Of a stretch of 40,625 bases of DNA, positions 1-8,594 are shown piece by piece. The first letter of the stretch is position 1. Each line of letters opens with the position of its first letter. The notes beneath the pieces were generated by a model that did not search any database, was not told the DNA's origin, and was given only the letters and a program-made list of their open reading frames with translations. A program made the position numbers and the translations under genes. The stretch is taken from contig DKPL01000021.1 in assembly GCA_002471185.1 (NCBI GenBank), positions 17,514 to 58,138 on the forward strand, given 5' to 3'. This DNA is from Bacteroides sp. UBA7335. GTDB taxonomy: Bacteria; Bacteroidota; Bacteroidia; Bacteroidales; Bacteroidaceae.

Positions 1-1252
1 GGCGTGGTTTGAATCCACCCTCTTTGCGGTCTCCACTGCCTTCAGTGCGTGGCTTAAACTCTCTTCTTTCTTTAGGTTCTACCTCTTCTCCGTTTTCATC
101 TTGCGACTTAAAGTCCTTGTATTTACCATCGAAGATTTCATATTTGCGGAATTCACACTCCAATGCACCATTGTATAGTTCGATTTTCTCGCTAGCTTTC
201 AATCCAATCTGGTCGAAACACTCTTCACGATACGAAAGTACCCAAGCAGTATTGCCTACAAAAGCGTGCTTCAAGCGTTCGCCAATCATCTTGTAAAGTC
301 CCAATAAATCATTGGTAGAGATACGCTCTCCATAAGGAGGGTTAGTCACCATAATGGCTTTTTGAGCCGGTTGTTCGAATTGTTGGAAAGGTTGTAGTCT
401 CAAGATGACATCTTTCGATACTCCCGCAGCTTTCACATTGTGGATTGCAATTTCATTGGCCTTAGGGTTATTATCGAAACCATATATTTTGTGTTCGAAC
501 TCACGTTCCTGACTATCGTCATTGTAAACTCCATCAAATAGTTCTTGGTCGAAGTCTACCCATTTTTCAAAAGCAAACTCTTTGCGGAACACACCCGGTG
601 CAATGTTGCGTGCTATCAAAGCAGCTTCAACCGGAATTGTTCCCGAACCACACATCGGGTCAATCAAGTCGCATTCACCTCTCCATCCTGTCATCAAAAT
701 CATACCTGCAGCCAAGACCTCATTCAAAGGTGCCTCTACTGCCTCTTGACGATAACCACGGCGGTGAAGTGATTCACCCGAAGAATCTAATGATAGGGTA
801 CAAGTGGTCTGTGCGATGTGGATATTCAAAAGCACATCGGGCTTATTGATACGAACCGATGGACGTTTACCAGTCTTCTCGCGGAAATAGTCCACAATGG
901 CATCCTTAACCTTGTATGAAACAAACTTAGAGTGACGGAATTCATCGCTGAACACTACTGCATCTACCGCAAATGTTTTATCAGCATCTAAATAATCTTC
1001 CCATTGGATAGCTTGAACTTGCTCGTATACCTCATCAGCTGTTTTTGCTGTAAAATGCTTGATGGGTTTCAAAATGCGGATAGCGGTACGAAGACAGAAA
1101 TTGGCTTTGTACATCATCTCTTTGTTGCCGGTAAAAGATACCATGCGTCGGCCAATTTGCACTTCGTTAGCGCCTAATGTGGTCAATTCCTCTGCCAATA
1201 CAGTTTCCAATCCCTGGAAGGTCTTGGCAATCATTTCAAACTCTTTATTCAT
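1..1252 (-). CDS. THUMP-domain class I SAM-dependent RNA methyltransferase (RlmL-like), 3' end outside window
   Basis: Seen: an open frame runs from an ATG at 1252 leftwards to the window edge with no stop, giving 417 codons. The N-terminus (MNKEFEMIAKTFQGLE...) resembles the THUMP-containing start of RlmL/YcbY-type methyltransferases. Mid-protein there is a SAM-binding motif DPMCGSGTIPVEAA, then the catalytic NPPYGER motif typical of N2-guanine/N6-adenine methyltransferases. Known: such proteins methylate 23S rRNA guanine (G2445 in E. coli) and are often mislabelled as DNA N6-adenine methylases. The visible C-terminal part is basic and low complexity, as in Bacteroides homologues of about 490 residues, so the missing part is probably short. 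ATG 1252 is chosen because the family begins there. I found no convincing promoter in the 134 bp upstream. The exact target base is inferred. Confidence 0.85.
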   Translation of the reverse strand, partial: MNKEFEMIAKTFQGLETVLAEELTTLGANEVQIGRRMVSFTGNKEMMYKANFCLRTAIRILKPIKHFTAKTADEVYEQVQAIQWEDYLDADKTFAVDAVVFSDEFRHSKFVSYKVKDAIVDYFREKTGKRPSVRINKPDVLLNIHIAQTTCTLSLDSSGESLHRRGYRQEAVEAPLNEVLAAGMILMTGWRGECDLIDPMCGSGTIPVEAALIARNIAPGVFRKEFAFEKWVDFDQELFDGVYNDDSQEREFEHKIYGFDNNPKANEIAIHNVKAAGVSKDVILRLQPFQQFEQPAQKAIMVTNPPYGERISTNDLLGLYKMIGERLKHAFVGNTAWVLSYREECFDQIGLKASEKIELYNGALECEFRKYEIFDGKYKDFKSQDENGEEVEPKERREFKPRTEGSGDRKEGGFKPR

Positions 1253-1359
1253 GTAATTTAGGTTAAGCGCCAACTGTGTCAAAGCCCTATTGCTTCGTTC
1301 ACCAAATTGGTTCGCTTGATTTTAATAATTTGCTATTAATAGTCTCTATATGTTGAAGA

Positions 1360-1387
1360 GCAGTTAAGTTTACAACGCTTAATCTGC
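1360..1387 (-). terminator. weak bulged hairpin at the end of the serine acetyltransferase gene
   Basis: GCAGTTAAG (1360-1368) pairs with CTTAATCTGC (1378-1387) with one bulged base and touches the stop codon of the gene on the minus strand. There is no U-tract after it in that direction, so it may be a weak terminator or only chance. Confidence 0.25.
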
Positions 1388-2286
1388 TATTTTTTTGCTT
1401 TAGGTTGCACAATGCGTGCTCCTGGTTTTACATCTTCCGTTACCCAAATGTTACCTCCTACGGTAGCATTGCTTCCGATGGTGATTCGTCCTAATATTGT
1501 AGCGTTAGAGTAAACGATAACATTATCTTCTAAAATTGGGTGACGCGGAATTCCTTTTATCGGTTTCCCTTCTTCGTCGAGTGGGAAGCTCTTAGCCCCG
1601 AGCGTAACTCCCTGATAGATTTTTACATGACTTCCGATAATGCTGGTAGCACCGATTACAACACCGGTACCGTGGTCGATGGTGAAGTATTTTCCAATCT
1701 TTGCTCCGGGGTGAATGTCAATACCCGTTTCGCTATGTGCCATTTCGGTGATGATTCTAGGTATCAAAGGTACGTTGAGCTGAAGGAGCTCGTGGGCAAT
1801 TCGATAATTGCTGATAGCCTTTATGGCGGGATAGCAGAAGATTACTTCGCCATAACTTTCGGCTGCGGGGTCGCCATTGTAAGCTGCCTCTACATCAGTA
1901 GCCAACACTCTGCGCAAGTGAGGTAGACGACTGATAAACTTTGCGGCAAGTTTGGCAGCCTCTTCTCTTTTCGACTCGGTGCACGAATCGCATGAGTTTT
2001 CGCTTGCAAAGCACAGACCGGCAAGAATCTGCTCGCTAAGCAAATTGAAAAGGGTCTCAATGTTTACACCAATGTGATAATTGATTGTACGGCTGTTGAT
2101 GGTAGAGTTACCATAATATCCCGGGAAAAGGATAGCACGTGCCAAATCAATAATGTCGCACAACACACGTGCTGAAGGCAAAGGTTCGCCATCCTTATGC
2201 TGATGAAACAGTCCTTTGTATGATTCGCTTTCCGAAAGCTCGTCGACTGCCTGTGTCAAAATGTGAGTAAAGTTGAGTGGACTCAT
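1387..2286 (-). CDS. cysE: serine O-acetyltransferase
   Basis: Makes O-acetylserine from serine and acetyl-CoA, the first step of cysteine synthesis, in the cytoplasm. Seen: 299 aa with an N-terminal helical half and a C-terminal left-handed beta-helix of hexapeptide repeats. The signature HSETGIDIHPGAKIG...DHGTGVVIG is present; by comparison with E. coli CysE, D190 and H205 are the likely catalytic pair (inference). The frame is open to a TTG at 2322, but I place the start at ATG 2286, because a TATATTTG -7 box covers 2320-2327 and transcription would begin at about 2313. A CSCDSCTESK cysteine cluster (about residues 97-106) lies in the N-terminal half. No cysK is adjacent. It stands alone, upstream of the methyltransferase on the same strand. 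Confidence 0.92.
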   Translation of the reverse strand: MSPLNFTHILTQAVDELSESESYKGLFHQHKDGEPLPSARVLCDIIDLARAILFPGYYGNSTINSRTINYHIGVNIETLFNLLSEQILAGLCFASENSCDSCTESKREEAAKLAAKFISRLPHLRRVLATDVEAAYNGDPAAESYGEVIFCYPAIKAISNYRIAHELLQLNVPLIPRIITEMAHSETGIDIHPGAKIGKYFTIDHGTGVVIGATSIIGSHVKIYQGVTLGAKSFPLDEEGKPIKGIPRHPILEDNVIVYSNATILGRITIGSNATVGGNIWVTEDVKPGARIVQPKAKK

Positions 2287-2319
2287 TAGATTCCTGTATA
2301 ACTTGTCAGTAATTGGCGA

Positions 2320-2327
2320 CAAATATA
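2320..2327 (-). promoter_or_regulatory. -7 promoter element of cysE (TATATTTG)
   Basis: On the minus strand the bases read TATATTTG, a full match to the Bacteroidetes TAnnTTTG -7 box, 33 bp upstream of ATG 2286. No good -33 TTTG is seen. It argues against the TTG start at 2322. Confidence 0.5.
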
Positions 2328-2388
2328 CAAAATAAAGTGCGATAAACTATTAAAAGATAGAACCTTTGCAATTTATAAGATTTGTTTT

Positions 2389-2404
2389 TGTTTCACGTGG
2401 CACA
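2389..2404. promoter_or_regulatory. degenerate parS-like site
   Basis: TGTTTCACGTGGCACA matches 14 of 16 positions of the general bacterial parS sequence TGTTTCACGTGAAACA; the mismatches are both in the right half-site. It lies between cysE and the DUF3836 gene, about 9.2 kb from the better site at 11593-11608. It may be a weak ParB-binding site or a half-site. Confidence 0.4.
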
Positions 2405-2438
2405 AAAAAAGGTTGGCATATCACTACGCCAACCTTTT
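2404..2438 (-). terminator. intrinsic terminator of the DUF3836 gene
   Basis: Perfect 11-bp arms (2407-2417 and 2428-2438; AAAAGGTTGGC with its complement) enclose a 10-nt loop. On the minus strand the stem runs into a seven-T tract (2410-2404). It sits 36 bp after the stop codon of the small gene. Confidence 0.85.
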
Positions 2439-2473
2439 GTATCATTGTAAAGGTAACATTTTCAAAGAGAGAA

Positions 2474-2869
2474 TTAAATATCTCTGTTGTCCATTGTAAC
2501 AGTCAACTCTGGAGCAAGAATATATTCTTTTTTCTTGTTATTCCATTGATAATAATTGGTTGTTACAGTTTTTCCGGTATAAGTATAGGTAATTAAAAGA
2601 TTGTTTTCCCAGCTATTTTTATTACTGTTCCATTTTTGAGTAAGACTTTCAGTCATTCTTTTTTGATCGTCATATTTGTAGCTATGCTTCATATAGTTAG
2701 CTAGTGTGTTACCGTCTTTTTTATAAACGGTTTGTCCCACCATCATACCATCTTTTTCTTCTGTGTTAGAGATCAAGTTACCATCGTTTCCACGAGCTGA
2801 TACTGCCAATACATTAACAAAAAGAACTGCTACTAATGCAAATGCTTTAAAGAAGGTTTTAGTTTTCAT
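2474..2869 (-). CDS. small secreted protein, DUF3836 family
   Basis: 131 aa of unknown function. Seen: the N-terminus MKTKTFFKAFALVAVLFVN followed by VLAVSARG is a clear Sec signal peptide with cleavage probably after VSA. The mature part has a repeated beta-rich pattern: YKYDDQKRMTESLTQKWNSN and then NKNSWENNLLITYTYTGK, ending in a YYQWNNKKKEY... segment. Known: I recognise this as the Bacteroides DUF3836 type, small exported proteins, often in multiple paralogues, with no assigned role. The frame is open upstream to 2956, but ATG 2869 gives the signal peptide exactly at the N-terminus and leaves a -7 box 59 bp upstream. It is monocistronic, with its own promoter and terminator. Family recognition is from memory of related sequences. 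Confidence 0.8.
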   Translation of the reverse strand: MKTKTFFKAFALVAVLFVNVLAVSARGNDGNLISNTEEKDGMMVGQTVYKKDGNTLANYMKHSYKYDDQKRMTESLTQKWNSNKNSWENNLLITYTYTGKTVTTNYYQWNNKKKEYILAPELTVTMDNRDI

Positions 2870-2927
2870 GATAAGGTATATTTTAATTGTTACTTTCAAT
2901 TTGTTATCGCAATGCTTAATTGCGGTG

Positions 2928-2935
2928 CAAATATA
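2928..2935 (-). promoter_or_regulatory. -7 promoter element of the DUF3836 gene (TATATTTG)
   Basis: Minus-strand TATATTTG fits TAnnTTTG and would start transcription near 2921, giving a leader of about 50 nt. A small dyad GCAAT-GCTTA-ATTGC (2909-2923) overlaps the expected start. Confidence 0.5.
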
Positions 2936-3327
2936 GATATTAAATTCAATCCGCAACTCTTTTATTGACTTTTTAGCTGACTAAATGTAAGTTGATTTGA
3001 TTTAAATCAATCTCAAAAAGATATAAATGGTGACAATGTGATACTTACAGTGTCTCGAAATTGACTTTTTAAGCTTCATTTAGTATGGTTTCTAATGTTT
3101 TTTAGCGTAATTCTGACTAGATAGTTAAAGATTGTTGTCTAACTATTTTCTCTTTATTTTTAAGTTATAAACTGATAGAAAAAGTCATTTCTTCTTGATT
3201 TTCCGTTCTACTATTAATTGATATAAAGCTCGTTCTGAGTCTCTAAACCTACTTTTAGGTTTTGCTGATATAGCTATTCACAGGCAGTTGTAGGATAGGG
3301 TAATGGGTGAGAGTGTTGTGTATGCAA

Positions 3328-3371
3328 CAAATCGTAAGTAGGCCCTTGTAGGAACAACTACTTACGATTTG
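3328..3371 (-). terminator. perfect 14-bp inverted repeat after polA, probable terminator
   Basis: CAAATCGTAAGTAG (3328-3341) is perfectly complementary to CTACTTACGATTTG (3358-3371), with a 16-nt loop. It begins 17 bp after the polA stop on the minus strand. No U-tract follows in the polA direction (TTGCATAC), so the termination role is inferred from position. Confidence 0.5.
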
Positions 3372-3388
3372 ATAGTTTTATTGATTTT

Positions 3389-6199
3389 TTAATGTGCTTC
3401 GAGCCAGTTTTTCCCCCAGCCACTATCGGCTTTTAGTGGCACATGCATTCGGTAAGCTTTCTCCATTTCCTCTAGCACCACATGTTCTACACGCTCTTGT
3501 TCGGCAATGGGAACGCTAAAGTTCAACTCATCATGTACCTGAAGAATCATTTTAGCCTTTAAGTTTTCGCGCTCAAATCGGTTTAAGATTCCAATCATGG
3601 CTACTTTAATGATATCGGCTGCACTTCCTTGGATGGGCGCATTGATGGCATTTCGCTCAGCATAACCCCTAACCACCGCATTGCGCGAATTAATATCCGG
3701 AAGATAGCGTTTGCGATTGAATATTGTTTCTACATACCCTTTTTCGCGGGCTTCGTTGATGCAAGCGTCCATATAGGTCTTTACACCCGGATAGGTTTCA
3801 AAATATCCATCTATTAGCTCCTTAGCCTCTTTGCGTTCTACATTTAAACGTTCGGCCAAACCAAATACCGATATACCATATATGATACCAAAGTTTGCTG
3901 TTTTTGCTTTTCTACGCATGTCAGATGTTACCTCGGTGATGTCTACTTTATAGATTCTTGCTGCTGTGGCTGAGTGGATGTCGTATCCGCTCAAGAAAGC
4001 ATCAATCATATTTCTGTCTTGACTCAAGTGAGCCATGATGCGTAGTTCAATCTGTGAATAGTCTGCCGAGAAGAATGAGCAGCCTTCGTCTGCAATAAAT
4101 GCCTTGCGAATCTCTTTGCCATTATCGTCGCGGATAGGAATATTCTGTAAGTTCGGATTGCTTGAGCTTAATCGTCCTGTAGCAGTTACCGTTTGGTTAA
4201 ACGAAGTGTGTATTCTTCCTGTGCGCGGATTGATAAGCTGTGGCAAGGCATCAATGTAAGTGCTAAGCAACTTCTTTAAACCTCTATACTCAAGAATCTT
4301 CTCTACAATAGGGTGTTTGTGTCTACATCCTTCGAGCACCTCTTCTGAGGTCACATACTGTCCTGTTTTTGTTTTCTTGGGTTTATCTACAATCTTTAAT
4401 TTCTCAAATAAGATTTCACCCACTTTTTTAGTCGATGATACATTAAACTCTTCTTCGGCCAATACAAAGATTTCCGATTCAATCTCGCGCATCTTTTCGG
4501 TAAAGTGGATTGAAGATAGCTTTAGTGCTCCTGTGTCGAGAAGTACTCCATTGCTTTCGATATTTACAAGTACGGGCACCAGTGGCATTTCTATCTCATA
4601 GAAAAGTTTTTCGGCGCCTTGCTCTTTGAGGGCAGGGGCCAATTTGTTTTTTAGCTGTAAGGTGATGTCAGCATCTTCGCACGCATATAGGTAAACCTCC
4701 TCGGGCGAAAGATCGCGCATATTTTTCTGATTCTTTCCTTTTGGACCAATAAGCTCATCGATATGGATGGTGCGATAGTTTAAATAGACTTCTGCCAGGT
4801 AGTCCATGTTGTGTCTCAACTCGGGTTGCAATACATAATGTGCAATCATTGTGTCGAACAATGGCCCTTTTATTGAAACTCCATAGTTTTGTAGAACAAT
4901 CATATCATATTTAATATTCTGTCCTACTTTGAGCGATTGGGTATTTTCGAGCGCTTCCTTAAATTCATTCACAATCTCGATAGCCTCTTCACGATTTTCG
5001 GGGATTGGGATGTACACTCCATGGTTTTCGCGAAGACTAAAGCTCATTCCTACCAAGTTTGCCTCCATCGGATCCATGGCGGTAGTCTCTGTGTCTAGCG
5101 CAAAACTTTCTGATGTAAGTAATATTTGAATAAATTTGCTTCTATCTTCTTTATTATCAATTATTTGATAATCTATTTTGCTCTTGTCTAATGCCTTTAG
5201 AATCGAATTTTTCTCTTCTCCTTGCTCGTCGCCCGAAAAATTTGCAAACAAATCGCCTTGGACTGGTGAGGCGCTTGCAAAGAGTGGTCCCATCTCGGGT
5301 GAAGGGGAGGCGAGGGTTTGATTTTCTTTTCTGAGTACTCGATCTATTAGTGCTCGGAACTCTAATTCTTCAAAAATCCGGCGAAGTTCATTTTCGTTAG
5401 GTTGTTCTCTTACTAGAGCTTTCATGTCTAGCTCAACCGGTACATCAGTTTTGATGGTGGCCAGAAATTTTGAGAAAATAATCTTTTCTATATTATTCTC
5501 AATTTTAGTTTTTAGTGCTCCCTTTAGTTGGTCGGTGTGACTTAGTAAGTTTTCGATGCTTCCAAATTCAGCAATTAACTTCTGTGCCGTTTTCTCGCCA
5601 ACTCCCGGGCAGCCGGGAATATTATCCGAAGCATCACCCATCAATCCTAGCATGTCAATCACTTGCTTCGGATCTTTAATATCAAACTTTTCTTTAATCT
5701 GCTCTATGCCCAATACTTCAAACTCCTTGTCCCCATATTTAGGTCGATACATAAATACATGATCTGTAACCAGCTGTCCGTAGTCCTTATCCGGAGTCAT
5801 CATATAAGTAGTAATGCCCTGTTTATCGGCCTGAGTCGCCAATGTACCAATCACATCATCGGCTTCATAGCCCATAATTTCGAGGATAGGAATGTGATAT
5901 GCCTTAATAATCTCTTTAATGATAGGCACAGCCAGTTTGATGCCCTCGGGCGTCTCTTCACGTTGCGCTTTATACGCTTCGAATGCTTCGTGTCTAAAGG
6001 TTGGTCCCGGCGGATCAAATGCAATTCCGATGTGGGTAGGGTTTTCTTTTTTTAATACATCTTCAAGAGTATTTACAAAGCCTAGTATGGCAGATGTATT
6101 CATACCTTTCGAGTTGATACGAGGATTTTTGATGAATGCATAGTATGCTCTATAAATAAGAGCGTATGCATCCAGAAGGAAAAGTTTATTATTGGTCAT
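3389..6199 (-). CDS. polA: DNA polymerase I
   Basis: 936 aa, a full three-domain Pol I for Okazaki fragment maturation and repair synthesis. Domains in order: 5'-flap endonuclease (about 1-300, starting MTNNKLFLLDAYALIYRAYYAF, with DYGQLV and the GVGEKTAQKL helix-hairpin-helix); 3'-5' exonuclease (about 340-530) with intact DEDDy residues in ALDTETTAMDP, NIKYDMIV and YACEDADITL; polymerase (about 560-936) with motif A FFSADYSQIELR (D713), motif B RRKAKTANFGIIYG and motif C LQVHDELNF (D890). The proofreading residues are therefore present, unlike in some Pol I homologues. ATG 6199 is the obvious start. It is divergent from the polyprenyl synthase gene and has a 99-bp shared upstream region, and probably a single-gene transcript ending at the hairpin 3328-3371. 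Confidence 0.97.
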   Translation of the reverse strand: MTNNKLFLLDAYALIYRAYYAFIKNPRINSKGMNTSAILGFVNTLEDVLKKENPTHIGIAFDPPGPTFRHEAFEAYKAQREETPEGIKLAVPIIKEIIKAYHIPILEIMGYEADDVIGTLATQADKQGITTYMMTPDKDYGQLVTDHVFMYRPKYGDKEFEVLGIEQIKEKFDIKDPKQVIDMLGLMGDASDNIPGCPGVGEKTAQKLIAEFGSIENLLSHTDQLKGALKTKIENNIEKIIFSKFLATIKTDVPVELDMKALVREQPNENELRRIFEELEFRALIDRVLRKENQTLASPSPEMGPLFASASPVQGDLFANFSGDEQGEEKNSILKALDKSKIDYQIIDNKEDRSKFIQILLTSESFALDTETTAMDPMEANLVGMSFSLRENHGVYIPIPENREEAIEIVNEFKEALENTQSLKVGQNIKYDMIVLQNYGVSIKGPLFDTMIAHYVLQPELRHNMDYLAEVYLNYRTIHIDELIGPKGKNQKNMRDLSPEEVYLYACEDADITLQLKNKLAPALKEQGAEKLFYEIEMPLVPVLVNIESNGVLLDTGALKLSSIHFTEKMREIESEIFVLAEEEFNVSSTKKVGEILFEKLKIVDKPKKTKTGQYVTSEEVLEGCRHKHPIVEKILEYRGLKKLLSTYIDALPQLINPRTGRIHTSFNQTVTATGRLSSSNPNLQNIPIRDDNGKEIRKAFIADEGCSFFSADYSQIELRIMAHLSQDRNMIDAFLSGYDIHSATAARIYKVDITEVTSDMRRKAKTANFGIIYGISVFGLAERLNVERKEAKELIDGYFETYPGVKTYMDACINEAREKGYVETIFNRKRYLPDINSRNAVVRGYAERNAINAPIQGSAADIIKVAMIGILNRFERENLKAKMILQVHDELNFSVPIAEQERVEHVVLEEMEKAYRMHVPLKADSGWGKNWLEAH

Positions 6200-6270
6200 A
6201 ATTCTCGATTGTAAAATCTATTTTTTCAAGGTAAAATTACGAAAAAATACTGTATTAATGGTTTTATTAT

Positions 6271-6278
6271 TACTTTTG
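6271..6278 (+). promoter_or_regulatory. -7 promoter element of the polyprenyl synthase gene (TACTTTTG)
   Basis: TACTTTTG fits TAnnTTTG and lies 20 bp before ATG 6299, predicting a very short leader of about 14 nt. No clear -33 TTTG is visible. Confidence 0.5.
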
Positions 6279-6298
6279 TGCATAAATAGCCTAAATAT

Positions 6299-7273
6299 AT
6301 GGATCGTTTATCTCAAATTCAATCTCCTATTCTTTCAGAAATAAGTGAGTTTAAGAAAATATTTGATGACTCTATGCATAGTCCCAATTTTTTGCTGAAT
6401 AGTGCATTAGCTCATATTCAACAGAAGAACGGGAAGATGATGCGTCCTATATTGCTGTTTCTTACTGCTCGTCTTTTCGGTTCTGTTCCTACCGAAGCAC
6501 TTCATGCTGCTGCCTCGTTAGAACTTCTTCATACTGCCAGTTTGGTGCATGACGATGTAGTAGACGAAAGTACTGAACGCCGTGGTCAGTTGTCGGTAAA
6601 TGCAATATTCAACAATAAAGTGTCTGTGCTGGTTGGTGACTATTTGTTGGCTACCAGTTTGGTACATGCCGGCAAAACCGTCAATTACCGAACAATCGAT
6701 TTGATATCTCGCTTAGGTCAAGACTTAGCCGATGGCGAAATCCTTCAACTCTCTAACATTTCCAGTCCTGATTTCTCAGAATTGGCCTATTTCGAAGTTA
6801 TTCGTAAGAAGACTGCTGCCCTTTTTGCTTCGTGTACTAAGGCGGGAGCTCTTTCGGTTCATGTGAACGATGAGCAAGCAGAACTCGCTCGTTTATTAGG
6901 CGAGTATATAGGCATTTGTTTTCAGATAAAAGATGATATTTTCGACTATTACGAAAGTTCGGAGATTGGTAAACCTACCGGTATCGATATGCTCGAAGGC
7001 AAGCTCACATTGCCTGCTTTATATGTCCTCAATAGTGGTAAATATCCTCAATTAGAAACATTGGCACACGAGGTTAAGCAAGGTACAGCAACCAGTGATG
7101 ATATTATTAAGCTAATTGAAGGAATCAAAGAGGGTGGTGGTATCGGCTATGCCGAAACCATTATGGATGAATACCGCAATAAGGCGATGGAACTTTTAGC
7201 ACGCTTCCCCGAGTCGGATGTACGTCGCTCTTTAGAGGTTTATATTGACTACGTAATTGAAAGAACAAAATAG
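6299..7273 (+). CDS. trans-polyprenyl diphosphate synthase (menaquinone side-chain)
   Basis: 324 aa, all-alpha isoprenyl synthase that condenses isopentenyl diphosphate onto an allylic diphosphate. Seen: first aspartate-rich motif LVHDDVVDESTERRG (D85, D86, D89) and second motif IKDDIFDYYES (D212, D213, D216), both with the DDxxD spacing of long-chain trans-prenyltransferases, plus the GKMMRP substrate-binding segment near residue 45. Known: Bacteroides respiratory quinones are menaquinones with long polyprenyl tails, so an octaprenyl/IspB-type role is likely; the chain length cannot be read from sequence here. It is transcribed away from polA and converges on deoC, from which it is separated by a bidirectional terminator. 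Confidence 0.9.
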   Translation: MDRLSQIQSPILSEISEFKKIFDDSMHSPNFLLNSALAHIQQKNGKMMRPILLFLTARLFGSVPTEALHAAASLELLHTASLVHDDVVDESTERRGQLSVNAIFNNKVSVLVGDYLLATSLVHAGKTVNYRTIDLISRLGQDLADGEILQLSNISSPDFSELAYFEVIRKKTAALFASCTKAGALSVHVNDEQAELARLLGEYIGICFQIKDDIFDYYESSEIGKPTGIDMLEGKLTLPALYVLNSGKYPQLETLAHEVKQGTATSDDIIKLIEGIKEGGGIGYAETIMDEYRNKAMELLARFPESDVRRSLEVYIDYVIERTK

Positions 7274-7310
7274 AAAAATGGGTAAAGAAATTAAGCTTTA
7301 CCCATTTTTT
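7274..7310. terminator. bidirectional intrinsic terminator between the prenyl synthase gene and deoC
   Basis: AAAAATGGGTAAAG (7274-7287) pairs perfectly with CTTTACCCATTTTT (7296-7309) around an 8-nt loop. The outer A and T tracts give a U-tail in both directions, so it can end both convergent transcripts. It starts immediately after the plus-strand stop codon. Confidence 0.9.
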
Positions 7311-7366
7311 ATATCCGTCAATACTAAACTTTGTATTGACTTTACTGTCCTTTTGTATCTGTCGTT

Positions 7367-8269
7367 TTAGAAGAACTTAATCTCTTCACCTACGATTTCA
7401 GAAAGCAACAAGTTAGCCATGCGACTTGTGCCCAATCTGAATAATTCATTGTTCAACCACTCTTCACCCAAAAGTTCTTTTACGATGGTGTAGTACACCA
7501 AAGCATCGTGCACCGTGTTGATGCCACCGGCTGGTTTAAAACCAATCTTAATACCTGTTTGATCGTAGTACTCTTTGATGGCCTCACACATCACATACGC
7601 TGCTTCAGGAGTAGCTGCAGGCTGCATTTTTCCTGTAGAAGTTTTGATGAAATCGGCGCCGGCATACATCGATAGGATAGAAGCCTTTTTGATGTTTGAA
7701 GCCGTTTTAAGCGCACCTGTTTCAAGAATAACTTTCAAGTGAGCCTCTCTGCAAGCCTCTTTTAGTTCTTGAATTTCTTCGCACATGGTTTGGTAGTCGC
7801 CATCTAAGAATTCGCCGATAGAAATAACGATGTCAATCTCGTTAGCTCCCAGTTGAACAGCCATTAGCGTTTCGGCAATTTTCACCTCGATGAAAGTTTG
7901 AGAAGAAGGAAATCCTGCTGCAACACAAGCGATGTTTACGTTTTCCACTTGCAAGGTATCTTTTACGATTTCGGCAAAGTTAGGGTAAACACAGATTGCT
8001 GCTACATTTTTCAAATCAGGATATTTATCATCAAATTCGTTCACTTTCTCAGTGAATTTCATGACGCTGGTTTCGCTATCAGTGCTATTCAGCGTAGTTA
8101 GGTCAATGCAGTTGAAGAGCAATTCCTTTACCGCTTTGGTGTTATTTTCAGGAACTTTTTTTTCAATCAGTTCAGCAACTTTTGCCTGAATATCTTCATC
8201 TTTCAGGTTGGTTTTGTACTTAGCCAATGTGCTTTCGTACTTGTTCTCATTTAGATCCTTTTCCATCAT
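7367..8269 (-). CDS. deoC: deoxyribose-phosphate aldolase
   Basis: 300 aa TIM-barrel class I aldolase that splits 2-deoxyribose 5-phosphate into glyceraldehyde 3-phosphate and acetaldehyde in deoxynucleoside catabolism. Seen: Schiff-base lysine K209 in ADFIKTSTGK, acid/base D146 in NEIDIVI, and the phosphate-binding GFKPAGGI near residue 243. It is about 40 residues longer than E. coli DeoC, with an N-terminal helical extension. Two ATGs stand in tandem at 8269 and 8266; either could be used. The start overlaps the 3' end of the upstream MazG-like gene by 23 bp, so translation is likely coupled. It is the last gene of a dtd-mazG-deoC operon, an unusual grouping of nucleotide and tRNA quality-control functions. 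Confidence 0.95.
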   Translation of the reverse strand: MMEKDLNENKYESTLAKYKTNLKDEDIQAKVAELIEKKVPENNTKAVKELLFNCIDLTTLNSTDSETSVMKFTEKVNEFDDKYPDLKNVAAICVYPNFAEIVKDTLQVENVNIACVAAGFPSSQTFIEVKIAETLMAVQLGANEIDIVISIGEFLDGDYQTMCEEIQELKEACREAHLKVILETGALKTASNIKKASILSMYAGADFIKTSTGKMQPAATPEAAYVMCEAIKEYYDQTGIKIGFKPAGGINTVHDALVYYTIVKELLGEEWLNNELFRLGTSRMANLLLSEIVGEEIKFF

Positions 8270-8594
8270 GATTCTCTAATTTGATATTGTTGATATGTCT
8301 TTTATTATCTCTTTGAGTCTTTTTCTCAATGTTTCGTTCAAGCGCCGCTGTCAAGTCCACTCCCGTTTGGTTGGCCAGACAGATTAGTACCCACAGCACA
8401 TCGGCCATTTCATCGGCTAAATTATCTTTTTCGCCCGCTTTAAACGATTGGTCACCATATTTTCGAGCCATTACTCGAGCCAGTTCCCCCACCTCTTCGG
8501 TTAGCACAGCCATGTTGGTTAGTTCGCTAAAGTAGCGCACTCCGTACTGTTTAATCCAGTTGTCTACCAGCTGTTGAGCTTCATTTATAGTCAT
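8247..8594 (-). CDS. MazG-like nucleotide pyrophosphohydrolase
   Basis: 115 aa single-domain all-alpha NTP pyrophosphatase, of the short MazG-like type rather than the two-domain E. coli MazG. Seen: metal-binding EEVGE (E33, E34, E37) followed by DEMAD (E62, D65), i.e. the EExxE...ExxD pattern of this superfamily. Known: such enzymes hydrolyse (d)NTPs to the monophosphate and pyrophosphate, often as house-cleaning enzymes; the preferred nucleotide cannot be predicted. Its ATG overlaps the dtd stop by one base (TAATG) and its own 3' end overlaps deoC, so all three genes are translationally linked. The C-terminus is a basic tail (KKTQRDNKRH). Confidence 0.88.
   Translation of the reverse strand: MTINEAQQLVDNWIKQYGVRYFSELTNMAVLTEEVGELARVMARKYGDQSFKAGEKDNLADEMADVLWVLICLANQTGVDLTAALERNIEKKTQRDNKRHINNIKLENHDGKGSK

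Larger units (their letters stand above)
2870..3388. other. AT-rich intergenic region between polA and the DUF3836 gene
   Basis: About 520 bp without a supportable gene. It holds the DUF3836 promoter at its left end and a 14-bp inverted repeat next to polA at its right end. The middle (about 2960-3300) is AT-rich with many in-frame stops; I see no RNA gene or repeat in it. Confidence 0.6.

Noticed and set aside
2287..2322. N-terminal extension of serine acetyltransferase from a TTG
   Set aside because: A -7 promoter box overlaps the TTG, so the codon would not be in the mRNA; ATG 2286 fits.
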